14,194 nt of DNA from Bacteroidia bacterium (GTDB lineage Bacteria; Bacteroidota; Bacteroidia; Bacteroidales; CAJPTX01). The DNA lies in NCBI GenBank assembly GCA_905373625.1, contig CAJPTS010000029.1, positions 1 to 14,194 on the forward strand, written 5' to 3'. The notes beneath the pieces are model-generated. The model saw only the letters and a list, made by a program, of their open reading frames with translations, ran no database searches and was not told the origin of the DNA. This document shows, one piece after another, positions 5,590-14,194 of this stretch (the stretch's first letter is position 1; every line of letters starts with the position of its first letter). A program made the translations under genes and the position numbers.

Positions 5590-8500
5590 ATGAGACGAAG
5601 TTTTCTGTTATTGTTTTTCTTGTGTACGAGCTTACTGCTCTTTGCTCAGGAACCAGTTCGCTTCGGCGATCGAGAGGTCTATCTTGAGGCGAATGTACGC
5701 GGCAAAGTGCGCGGGCATAAAACGTCTAGTTTAGAGCTAGGTATACCGCTTGGCGAGAAACTTAATGTACTGGTTCAGTTCGGAGCGAATAAGAGTTCTC
5801 GTCAATTACTCGCTAAGTATGGAATAGAATTAGGCGACTATTTGGGCAGTAATGCTTACTATGCAACAGTAAAACCAGGTAGCCGTCCGAGCGATTTTGT
5901 AGGAGCTGGCATCAGGACGGTAGTGCCACTCCGTTGGGAATGGAAACTGCCGTCAGGTTTGTTGGAGAATAATCCGCCAGAGTGGGCACAAGTAAATGGA
6001 CAGTTACAGATGTCGCTTACTTGGTTTCCGACGGTCAATTGGAGTACAATTCAACGTATCCTAGAGGCTAGTGGTATTACCTATAATGCTCCTTCTGAAT
6101 TGTTCCATTCAGTCAAAGTGCTAGGTACGCCCGAGGCGCTAGTAAGGGTGGCTGCCGAAGAAGGCGTTGCTGTACTAACATGGAGCGAAGCGCCACAAGA
6201 ACTAGAGAATAATATAGGAGCGCGTCTAAGCGGTGCTCGCGTCTTACGGATTCCAACTAGCGATTATGGGCGAGCGCTTACGGGCAAGGGAGTCCGTATA
6301 GGAGTTTGGGATGGTAATGTGGGAGACCACGTCGACTATGGAAAACGTGTACATTGTCTCGAATTTGAATCTTCTATTGCTTCCAGTGGTGCACATGGTA
6401 TGCATGTAACAGGTACAATAGGCGGTAGTGGACTTCTGGATCCCAATGCAAAGGGTATGGCGCCAGAGGCTGAAATCTGGACTAGCAATTTCAACAAATC
6501 GTCTAACAAGAAGAACGAGGCGACGGAGATGTACGAGGCTTTTGAGAACTACCGAATATCTCTTACCTCCAACTCGTATGGCGCACAGATGCGCTCTCTC
6601 TGCAACTATCAGAATTTGTTGACTTACGATCTCTTTGGCAAACCCGAAATAGATTATTTGGCGTATGTAATTCCTGAGCTAACACACGTATTTGCGGCGG
6701 GTAATAACCAAGGGCACTGTAATCTGATTTATGGTTCTACGACAAAGTACAGTAAGAATGTAATAACGGTCGGGGCGGTTGATAGCAAGGGAAAAACTAC
6801 GAGCTTCTCGAGCTATGGACCTCTGAAAGACGGTCGTATGTATCCCACAGTTGCAGCAATGGGCGATAAAGTCTATTCAACTGTAGATATGCAGACGTAC
6901 GACCTAATGAGTGGTACGTCAATGGCGTGTCCTACCGTTACAGGGCATTTGGCTTTAGTAACACAACGTTTTAAGCAGCTTAATGGCGGTGCTGTACCGT
7001 ACAACTACTTCCTTAAGGCGCTAATAGCTAATACTGCAACCGATGCGGGACGTCCTGGACCTGATTATCAATATGGCTATGGGATTGTAAATGCAGTAGC
7101 CGCTGTAGAGGCTTTGGAAAACAATTGGTACAAGCTGGATGAACTTACCGATGGACAGACAACGGATTTCAAGATCCAAGTGCCTGCGGGGATAAAAGAA
7201 TTACGAGTTATGCTCTCTTGGAACGACCCTGTTGCTAAAAAGAACTACGCGGTAGGAGAATGTCCATTGGTTAATGACCTAGATCTTACGGTGACTTCAG
7301 GCAACACGACGGTATTCCCTTGGACGCTTACCCCTGCGCTCCCTGAAACTAATGCCGTACAAGACAAGAAGAATGACAAGGATCCTCTTGAACAGGTATC
7401 TATAAATGCGCCCGCAGCAGGCGAATATGTAGTACATGTATCGGGGAGTGTGAAACAGGGCGATAAACAACCTTATGCGATTGTTTGGTATTTTGATAAG
7501 CAGATCCCCGAACTCGCTTCACCTCTAGCTGGCGAAACGTACGAACCTGGCGAAGAAGTCTTTTTGAAGACGGCTAATTTGTCTGGTGCATTGCGTGTAG
7601 AACTTTCGTATGACAATGGCAAGGCATATAAAGCACTTGGAGTATATGACAATTGCACAAAAATTGTCTTACCTAGCGATGCGCCTGCAACGAAGTTGGC
7701 AATGTTGCGTGTAATAGATGAAGCAGGTGTAGTACTCCAGACAGAAGCTCCGTTCACCATCATGCCACAGGTGAAGAATGTTAAGCTGGCGGATAAGGCG
7801 TGTGCAAACAATAATTGGTCTTTAGCTTGGGATGCGGTAGCTACAGCAGCGAGTTATGAAGTATTGCGTGTTAATCTTGAAACAGAAAAATACGAGGTAC
7901 TCACATCGGTAACGACTACGAGTTATGCATTACCTACTGACAATGTAAAGAACGAGCGAAATATTTATGCTGTCCGTGCTGTAAGCAGCGATGGAGTGAA
8001 AGGGAAACGTAGTGTAGGTGTACTTGCGACCAAGAGTCGAGCATTATCTCTCGCTAAGGAAGATTTGCCCTATACCGAACATTTTATTGGTTGGCCAATG
8101 GATTATGCGTCGGCTTCTAGAGGCGAGAATCTTAATTTCCAAACGTCAGAGGCTTATGCAAGTTTACACTTCCCGCTAGGCGCTAATATGTTGCTCTGGC
8201 AAGCTAGGACAAAAGAGCCAAATTGGACTGCTCCTTTTGATAAGAAAAATAACTGTGGAAGTGTAGAGGTGTGTCAGCTCGATCTAACAAAGATAGCCGC
8301 TGGTACTAAGCTACATTTTATTGTTTATGCTTTAATGCTTGCCTCAGATGTCCCCAATGGCTCGATGTTGCGTCTTTTGGTTAATGATCACGAGCATGCC
8401 GATGTACTAAATCGTACACAAATTGCAGGTGATGGGGGTGAACATACATATACATGGGACTTGAGTGAATTCGCGGGGCGGAGCATAAACCTGAAAATAG

Positions 8501-11500
8501 AAACCGCACTACAGGAGCGTAAGAATGCCATCCTAATGGTCTATTACCGACTGCAGGAGGGCGATGATAAAAAGGATGTATTTACGTACGGACTCTCAAA
8601 AATCCCTTCTAAGGAGGATATGGAAGTTGAGACTATCCGCTTCAAGGTGAAGAATAATTCTGCACTCGAGCTGGCGCAAGTCCCGATTACGGTTAGTGTG
8701 GATGATAAGCTTGCCTATACGGAGACGCTAACAGCTATGAAACCGTTTGAGGACCGCGAAATTAAGGTAGAATACGACTTTACTAGCGAAAAGGCGCACA
8801 AATTTAATGTGAAGGTTGCCGCAGATGTGCAGGACGATCTGAATGAACATAACAATGCAAAACAAATGGAGGTCTATAATTTGGGCAATGTTATTCGTAT
8901 GCCCAAGACCCAAATTGTTAAGTATTTAGGGCTTATTGACCTACCAGAGATCCCCTACGAGAAGCTTCGTATAACGGCTGTACAGACCTTTGTGGACAAT
9001 GGGGGACACTTAGAAGGTTATCCTGCAAACGATGAAGGCGTACTACAGCTTCTGCCCTCGTCGCCAGAGAAAGCGATACAGGTAACATTTAAGAATTATG
9101 ACTTGGGGGCATCGGATGCGCTAGCCGTTTATACGGGCAATGTGCCTGATGATTTGAAGAACGGACTTGCGAAAGTAACGCCTACTGAGGAACTCGCGGG
9201 AAAAAGTACGAAAGAACGCGTATTTCTTTCGGAGGCTACTGATGGAAGCATTACCTTCCGTTTTGTGAGTGCTAGTAAGCAGCTAGGCGAGGGGTGGGAG
9301 GCTGAAGTGCGAGAAGTACAATTGACCAATCGTTGGCAGCTCTTTTCACTCGAAGAAGTTGATGGGTCGGAGGCTAATCGCAAAAAGATAGTGGCAACGA
9401 TCAAAAATTTTGCACCTATCGCTTTTCATCAAGTGAAGTTAACTACAACAGTAGGAGCTAAAACAGAAATTCACACCATACCGACCCTAGCCGCGAATGC
9501 TATTACTAAGTTTGAGTTCCCCGAAGAGATTGATGTAACACCGCCTGTGACCTTTGTTATTGAAGCATCGTTGCCTAAGGATGCGGATGTAAGCGATAAT
9601 GTAGCGTCCCTCGCAATTGAACATGATCCGCTCTGGCATTCAGGAAAAGTAAAACGTCCAAGTGCTCTGTATATCAAACAAATAACACCTTTGGGCGAGA
9701 AACCGATCAATTGCCCTGCGACCCAAAAAATAAGTTATGAAATTAAGAAAAAGCTAACCCTCTATGCAAAAGGTAAGAATGCGTTCGAGTTGAAACTCTC
9801 GTATCCGCCTTACCAATCGAAGCTGCCTTCGAAGGTGCGCGTTTGGATTAATTTTGATGATAATGCAGAGCTAAAGGATGCTGCGCCCGAATTGTATACA
9901 GTAGAGCTAGTAAAGCAACAAGATACTTATTGGCTTGAAATAGATCTGAGCACATTTACAGATCTAAAGCTTGGCGAACATCGTATGCGTTTTATGTTGG
10001 CTAATGATGAGAATTATACGAAGTATAAAGAGGGACAGGAAATAGAATGGGGGCAAGTATTTGACTTTACTGCCGTTGTGAAAGATGGGGTAAGTCCTCT
10101 AGATAAAGACGTTGCCATCGTTGCATTAGAAGACCTTGCCTCGGGTACGAATTTGTCTGCTGCATCGGAGGTTAAACTTCGTGTGCGAAATAATGGATTA
10201 ACGTCTGTAGAGAAAATAAAACTACAGTATAAACTAAACGATGCTGCACCCGAAGTGCAAGAGTTTGACCAACAAATTGCGCCTCATGGTGGTGAAGCTG
10301 TCGTTACCTTTACCAAAAAAGCCGACTTGAGTACCATCGGGAAATATGTGTTTGAGTTCTTGTTGGATGGCGAAGACGCTAATGCTGAGAATAATAAGCT
10401 AAAACGTTCGATATACCACATTGCTCCTACTACCGATCAACTTTATACCATTGCTTTCAATGGCACAAAAGAGGAGTATATGGGGCTTACGGGCATTGAA
10501 AAAGATTTCAACACGAGCGTTACTATTGAAGGGTGGTGGAAGTTAGATGGACCACAGCTCGCTAATTTGATAATAGCTCCTTCTATCTGGATTGCTTCAG
10601 TGGCTGGTCTCCCATCATTACCAGACAATACGCTCTATATCGAAGTCGGGAAAAACCAGCTTTTAGTTAGTACAGAACCTGTTATAAAGCCAGGACAGTG
10701 GCAGCATATCGCAGTGGCGCTCACCAAGACTAAAAATTACTTCGGTGACTATAGCACAATTGCAGCAGTGTATATCGACGGAGTGAAAGTCAATATGCAA
10801 TCGCAAGGTCGAGATGGCTTTGAACTCCCGTATTTGCTAGTAAGCCGGAAATTTAAGGGCGAGACATCGATGTTGCGTTTCTGGAATACTGCGCAAGTGT
10901 TGACAGATCTCAATGCAAACAAGTATAAGAGTGTGCGCAAGAGTACGGGCGAGCTCGAAGAGAATTGTGTAGCCGAATTCTTGTTTACAGAAGGAAAAGG
11001 GAATGCCTCTGCATCGGGTACGAAGCATTTTGTATCGCTAGCAAGTAAACGAGCTAGCAACGAGCTCTGGCAGCCTATGCGTCTTGTAAACCACGTGATG
11101 GTAGAAGGACAAGTATTGCCCGCACAATATGTTGAAAAGGATCTGATAGAGGTTAAGCTTGCAAGTACTGTTTCTGACTTCTCGAAAATAAAACTCAAGT
11201 TTATTGCAGATTGGGAAGGTGTGGCGATCTCGCAGGCGGGGACACCACATTCTGATGCTCGTGAGTACGATTTTAGTGATGCTACGCATACCTTAGAGTT
11301 CTCTGCCAAAAAGAATGAACTCTTTGGTAAGGAAGTGGAACAGAAGGTGAAGATTAAGTTAGTTAACGATCTCTCGGCAGCATGTGATCTCACACATTTG
11401 AGTTTGAATAAAACCGATAATCCTCGTGTGAAAAACGATGTAGAGCTTTCGAATCCTGACCAAAGTATTATTCTCAACGTAGAAAATGAGAACGAGACGC

Positions 11501-14194
11501 AGCCCATTGATCCGAAAGAGATACACTTGACCTTTAAGACTATTTCGGCGAGTGCAAAACTGTTTGATGGGACTACAGAGGTAGAACTTAATAAACCCTA
11601 CAAGGTTGACCTTTCTTTACCACACACATTCCGCGTATGCGCAGAAAATGGTCGCGACGAGAAGTTCTATACTGTAACTCTTGCTATGGCACAGACAATC
11701 AATTGGGAAACCACTAAGCTCACTTATACCTTTACAAAAGACCCAATAGTATTGGATGCTAAAGCAACTTCGCAACTCCCCGTTTCATATGTGTCGGAAA
11801 ATCCGTCGATTGTTACAATTGCTAATGATGGGAAGTTGTATACTGCTGGGGTTGGTACCACCTTTGTCTTGGCTACCCAGAAGGGGAGTGCTCCTTATAG
11901 TGCTGCGACTGTAGTAAAACGAGAAGTTGAGGTACAGCCTGCTGATTTAACCATCAAGGTTAAGGAGGGCACAATGGAAGTCGGAACTGAATTGCCGCAG
12001 TGGGAATTTGAGTATGTCGGACTCGTATATCCGAATACAGAGTCACTTTTCGATACTGAATACGAAGTGCTCGATAAGACCAACCAAGTCTGGAATCCTA
12101 CAATGCCTCCACTAGCTGTCGGAGATTATGTGGTACGTGCAAAAGATTATAGCGCCCCCTACAAGGTAGATAACTACAATGTAACGCGTACAGATGGGAC
12201 ATTGCATGTGAAAGCATCGGCTACCGCACATACCCTTACATTGCGTGTTAAAGATGAAAACAATGCGCCGCTTGAAGGAGTTTCATTGCGCTTGGGCGAG
12301 TTGAATGCAAAATCAGATGTACAAGGCGAATATGTATTGACTTTGCAAGCAGGGAAGTATACGGTAGTAGCCACAAAGGACGATTATACGGTGGCGGAAG
12401 AAGCATTTGAAATTAAAGATGCTGATCTTATTTGCGAGCTGAAACTTGCTAAACGAAGCCTAACGCTGAAGTATAGCGCTGATACTCATGGAGTGATTTT
12501 GGGTAAAAAAGAGCAAAAGGTTGCGAAAGGGCAGGATGGAGAAACAGTAACTGCTGTGCCGCTTGCGCAAAACTACCGTTTCAAACGTTGGTCAGATGAC
12601 AATAAAGAGGCCTTACGTTGCGATCGGAATGTCCAAGATAATAAGGACGTAACTGCCGAATTTGAGGAAATTATGTATACACTAACTTACAAAGTTTCCG
12701 AGGGTGGCGAATTCGAACCAGGTAGCGTACAAACTCAAACTGTTGCGTACGATACTGATGGAACTGAAGTAAAGGTAAAAGCAAAACCTGGTTATGTCTT
12801 TGGTGGTTGGTCGGATGGGCTAAAGAATCCCGAACGTACGGATAAGCATGTTATGAAGGATTTGGAAGTGATCGCGATTTTCGTGAAACCGTATCTCCTT
12901 GCATGGTCTGAGAATTTTGACTTTGGCGATGAACTTCTGAAAGACTGGGATATTGATTTGGCGAAGCAAGGGGTTAGTTGGACAGTTCGTCCGAAGTCGG
13001 CTGTTCCTAATTTCCCTAATTCTACAGGTTTTGTGGCGATGGTCGATACACGATCGAAACGAATGTTCTATACGGGGAGCATTTATTCGCCTTGGCTCTC
13101 TCTAGAGGGACGTCCTAATGAGTCAAGTGTGGAGATTACATTCAAACGTTATCAAAAGAAAACATCCCGCTTCTCAATACAAATGCTAGAGTATGCCTTA
13201 GATGATGGCAACTGGACAAAAGCGATAGATTTGGGAATGGAAATGGGCTTTGATGAGAAATTTGAACTCCAAAAAGACAAGCTTACAGGGCATACTCGTA
13301 TTCGTTTCCGCTGGACTTTCAACTCTTCGGGCTTTGACGAATTCTTAGCAATAGAAGATGTACTTGTAAAGTTTAAGGCAGAGCCTACCGACCAAGAGAT
13401 GTTAAGATACGTGGCAGGAGAGCACGGCTTTGTACAAGAAGTTGGGAAAACGGATAAGCTTAAACTAGTAGTGTTGAAAACTCCGAAAGGGACTGCTGCT
13501 CCCCAAGTTGAAGCTGTACCAGAGGACGCGAATAATTACGAATTTGCTCAATGGTCAGATGGTAAACTAGAAGCTAAGCGAAGTGATACAGAGTTTGTTA
13601 CAGTGCAGGCAATCTTCAAAGCAAAGCAAAAAAACACATATACGATTGCTTATATAGCGCAAGAAGGGCGTGGTACGATAGAAGGTAATCCGCTCCAAGC
13701 GGTTGAAGAAAATACAAGTACGACTCTTGTAATTGCGCGTGCACAGAAAGGTTATCGTTTTGTGAAGTGGAATGACGATAAAGTAGAAGCACAACGCAGC
13801 GATATAGCTAAGCGTACAGAGACATACGAAGCTCAATTTGTGCAGACTTGTACTCTCACTTATATTGCTGGTGAAGGGGGTAAAATTGAAGGTATGGCGG
13901 AACAAACGGTAGATGTAGGGAGCTCTGGTTCTGAAGTAAAAGCCGTTGCGAACGCTGGTTACCGTTTTGTACAGTGGAGTGATGGGAAAACCGATAATCC
14001 GCGTACTGATGCTAATGTAACTACAGATAAGACCTTCACAGCTACATTTGAAGAGTTGCCTAAGTTCACTCTAACCTACAATGCGGGTGAAGGTGGTACT
14101 ATAAGTGGCGTAACTCCACAGGCCGTAACCCAAGGTCAGGATGGTACTGAGGTAACAGCAGTTCCGAATACTGGTTATCATTTCGTGAAATGGG
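5590..14194 (+). CDS. Giant secreted subtilisin-family (S8) protease, 3' end outside the window
   Basis: The frame is open from ATG 5590 (three stop codons, TAA TAA TAG, lie just before it) to the window end: at least 2,868 codons with no internal stop. Signal peptide MRRSFLLLFFLCTSLLLFA is followed by QEP and a propeptide-like region (to about 225). The catalytic domain has Asp241 (GVWDG), His269 (HGMHVTG), oxyanion Asn372 (AAGNN) and Ser444 (SGTSMACP), all intact. Next comes a KP-43-like beta domain (about 535-635, LVNDLDLTV ... INAPAAGEYVVHV). Later modules, by weaker resemblance: FN3-like (722-808), jelly roll (818-1000), CARDB-like (1004-1100, 1360s flank, 1498-1614), CUB-like (1118-1244), GEVED-like (1358-1490), LamG/concanavalin-like (1618-1823), Big_2/MBG-like (2036-2215), CarboxypepD_reg-like (2215-2288), six InlB-like repeats and an inserted jelly roll (2434-2597). 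Secretion by type IX is likely, but the C-terminal signal would lie off the window. Substrate is unknown; surface adhesion plus proteolysis is the usual role of such proteins. Confidence 0.9.
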   Translation, partial: MRRSFLLLFFLCTSLLLFAQEPVRFGDREVYLEANVRGKVRGHKTSSLELGIPLGEKLNVLVQFGANKSSRQLLAKYGIELGDYLGSNAYYATVKPGSRPSDFVGAGIRTVVPLRWEWKLPSGLLENNPPEWAQVNGQLQMSLTWFPTVNWSTIQRILEASGITYNAPSELFHSVKVLGTPEALVRVAAEEGVAVLTWSEAPQELENNIGARLSGARVLRIPTSDYGRALTGKGVRIGVWDGNVGDHVDYGKRVHCLEFESSIASSGAHGMHVTGTIGGSGLLDPNAKGMAPEAEIWTSNFNKSSNKKNEATEMYEAFENYRISLTSNSYGAQMRSLCNYQNLLTYDLFGKPEIDYLAYVIPELTHVFAAGNNQGHCNLIYGSTTKYSKNVITVGAVDSKGKTTSFSSYGPLKDGRMYPTVAAMGDKVYSTVDMQTYDLMSGTSMACPTVTGHLALVTQRFKQLNGGAVPYNYFLKALIANTATDAGRPGPDYQYGYGIVNAVAAVEALENNWYKLDELTDGQTTDFKIQVPAGIKELRVMLSWNDPVAKKNYAVGECPLVNDLDLTVTSGNTTVFPWTLTPALPETNAVQDKKNDKDPLEQVSINAPAAGEYVVHVSGSVKQGDKQPYAIVWYFDKQIPELASPLAGETYEPGEEVFLKTANLSGALRVELSYDNGKAYKALGVYDNCTKIVLPSDAPATKLAMLRVIDEAGVVLQTEAPFTIMPQVKNVKLADKACANNNWSLAWDAVATAASYEVLRVNLETEKYEVLTSVTTTSYALPTDNVKNERNIYAVRAVSSDGVKGKRSVGVLATKSRALSLAKEDLPYTEHFIGWPMDYASASRGENLNFQTSEAYASLHFPLGANMLLWQARTKEPNWTAPFDKKNNCGSVEVCQLDLTKIAAGTKLHFIVYALMLASDVPNGSMLRLLVNDHEHADVLNRTQIAGDGGEHTYTWDLSEFAGRSINLKIETALQERKNAILMVYYRLQEGDDKKDVFTYGLSKIPSKEDMEVETIRFKVKNNSALELAQVPITVSVDDKLAYTETLTAMKPFEDREIKVEYDFTSEKAHKFNVKVAADVQDDLNEHNNAKQMEVYNLGNVIRMPKTQIVKYLGLIDLPEIPYEKLRITAVQTFVDNGGHLEGYPANDEGVLQLLPSSPEKAIQVTFKNYDLGASDALAVYTGNVPDDLKNGLAKVTPTEELAGKSTKERVFLSEATDGSITFRFVSASKQLGEGWEAEVREVQLTNRWQLFSLEEVDGSEANRKKIVATIKNFAPIAFHQVKLTTTVGAKTEIHTIPTLAANAITKFEFPEEIDVTPPVTFVIEASLPKDADVSDNVASLAIEHDPLWHSGKVKRPSALYIKQITPLGEKPINCPATQKISYEIKKKLTLYAKGKNAFELKLSYPPYQSKLPSKVRVWINFDDNAELKDAAPELYTVELVKQQDTYWLEIDLSTFTDLKLGEHRMRFMLANDENYTKYKEGQEIEWGQVFDFTAVVKDGVSPLDKDVAIVALEDLASGTNLSAASEVKLRVRNNGLTSVEKIKLQYKLNDAAPEVQEFDQQIAPHGGEAVVTFTKKADLSTIGKYVFEFLLDGEDANAENNKLKRSIYHIAPTTDQLYTIAFNGTKEEYMGLTGIEKDFNTSVTIEGWWKLDGPQLANLIIAPSIWIASVAGLPSLPDNTLYIEVGKNQLLVSTEPVIKPGQWQHIAVALTKTKNYFGDYSTIAAVYIDGVKVNMQSQGRDGFELPYLLVSRKFKGETSMLRFWNTAQVLTDLNANKYKSVRKSTGELEENCVAEFLFTEGKGNASASGTKHFVSLASKRASNELWQPMRLVNHVMVEGQVLPAQYVEKDLIEVKLASTVSDFSKIKLKFIADWEGVAISQAGTPHSDAREYDFSDATHTLEFSAKKNELFGKEVEQKVKIKLVNDLSAACDLTHLSLNKTDNPRVKNDVELSNPDQSIILNVENENETQPIDPKEIHLTFKTISASAKLFDGTTEVELNKPYKVDLSLPHTFRVCAENGRDEKFYTVTLAMAQTINWETTKLTYTFTKDPIVLDAKATSQLPVSYVSENPSIVTIANDGKLYTAGVGTTFVLATQKGSAPYSAATVVKREVEVQPADLTIKVKEGTMEVGTELPQWEFEYVGLVYPNTESLFDTEYEVLDKTNQVWNPTMPPLAVGDYVVRAKDYSAPYKVDNYNVTRTDGTLHVKASATAHTLTLRVKDENNAPLEGVSLRLGELNAKSDVQGEYVLTLQAGKYTVVATKDDYTVAEEAFEIKDADLICELKLAKRSLTLKYSADTHGVILGKKEQKVAKGQDGETVTAVPLAQNYRFKRWSDDNKEALRCDRNVQDNKDVTAEFEEIMYTLTYKVSEGGEFEPGSVQTQTVAYDTDGTEVKVKAKPGYVFGGWSDGLKNPERTDKHVMKDLEVIAIFVKPYLLAWSENFDFGDELLKDWDIDLAKQGVSWTVRPKSAVPNFPNSTGFVAMVDTRSKRMFYTGSIYSPWLSLEGRPNESSVEITFKRYQKKTSRFSIQMLEYALDDGNWTKAIDLGMEMGFDEKFELQKDKLTGHTRIRFRWTFNSSGFDEFLAIEDVLVKFKAEPTDQEMLRYVAGEHGFVQEVGKTDKLKLVVLKTPKGTAAPQVEAVPEDANNYEFAQWSDGKLEAKRSDTEFVTVQAIFKAKQKNTYTIAYIAQEGRGTIEGNPLQAVEENTSTTLVIARAQKGYRFVKWNDDKVEAQRSDIAKRTETYEAQFVQTCTLTYIAGEGGKIEGMAEQTVDVGSSGSEVKAVANAGYRFVQWSDGKTDNPRTDANVTTDKTFTATFEELPKFTLTYNAGEGGTISGVTPQAVTQGQDGTEVTAVPNTGYHFVKW
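12454..14194 (+). repeat. Array of InlB-like (B-repeat type) modules in the protease tail
   Basis: Six units of about 70 residues share a pattern of LTY-x-x-GEGG ... VTAV-x-x-GY-x-F-x-x-WSDG ... R-x-D ... FT-A-x-F. The hallmark Trp falls at residues 2334, 2407, 2655, 2727, 2796 and 2868. Units lie at 12454-12669, 12673-12888, 13402-13620, 13639-13845, 13846-14064 and 14065 to the edge (incomplete). Spacing between Trp is 69-73 residues except for a 248-residue gap where a jelly-roll domain (12889-13392) interrupts the array. The array probably continues beyond the window. Confidence 0.8.

Noticed and set aside
10749..11507. 252-codon minus-strand open frame inside the protease
   Set aside because: It is fully antisense to a continuous coding frame with clear LamG-like features, and has Ser/Phe-rich composition typical of shadow frames.
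12454..14194. Possible CRISPR or DNA tandem repeat array
   Set aside because: The periodicity of about 70 residues exists at protein level with diverged DNA; there are no short identical repeats with spacers. No CRISPR array, tRNA or rRNA was recognised anywhere in the window.

Overview
The window looks like Bacteroidales DNA, probably Porphyromonas-like. This is inferred from an OMP_b-brl_3-type outer-membrane barrel with a CarboxypepD_reg-like N-terminus, a very long secreted S8 protease built from CARDB, GEVED, jelly-roll and InlB-like modules, AT-rich translation starts without clear Shine-Dalgarno sites, and IS30/IS3 remnants. I could run no database search; all family calls come from reading the sequence.

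Layout. Positions 1-540 hold a decayed IS30-family element: the N-terminal part of a transposase on the minus strand, with a nonsense codon and a large internal deletion, between inverted ends. Positions 578-4793 hold a compact minus-strand operon. In transcription order it has a 72-aa double-glycine-leader peptide with seven Cys spaced exactly every fourth residue, a perfect hairpin plus U-tract, a radical SAM/SPASM enzyme with a PqqD-like N-terminal part, and an outer-membrane beta-barrel protein whose start overlaps the radical SAM stop by 14 nt. Positions 4794-5589 are AT-rich and gene-poor, with candidate operators, an IS3-family (IS150-like) left-end stub and a second IS30-type terminal sequence. 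From 5590 to the right edge runs one open plus-strand gene of at least 2,868 codons: a secreted subtilisin-family (S8) protease with a long modular C-terminus, cut off by the window.

The main system is the minus-strand operon, read as a RiPP (ribosomally made, post-translationally modified peptide) cluster. The peptide would be the substrate, the radical SAM/SPASM protein the maturase (probably installing thioether links from Cys), and the barrel would move or sense the product at the outer membrane. The hairpin after the peptide gene would favour far more substrate transcript than enzyme transcript. No ABC exporter or leader peptidase is visible, so those steps must come from elsewhere. IS30-type ends lie on both sides with their outer sides facing the operon, which suggests it sits in a mobile or hypervariable slot. 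The giant protease is transcribed away from the operon and is probably unrelated to it.
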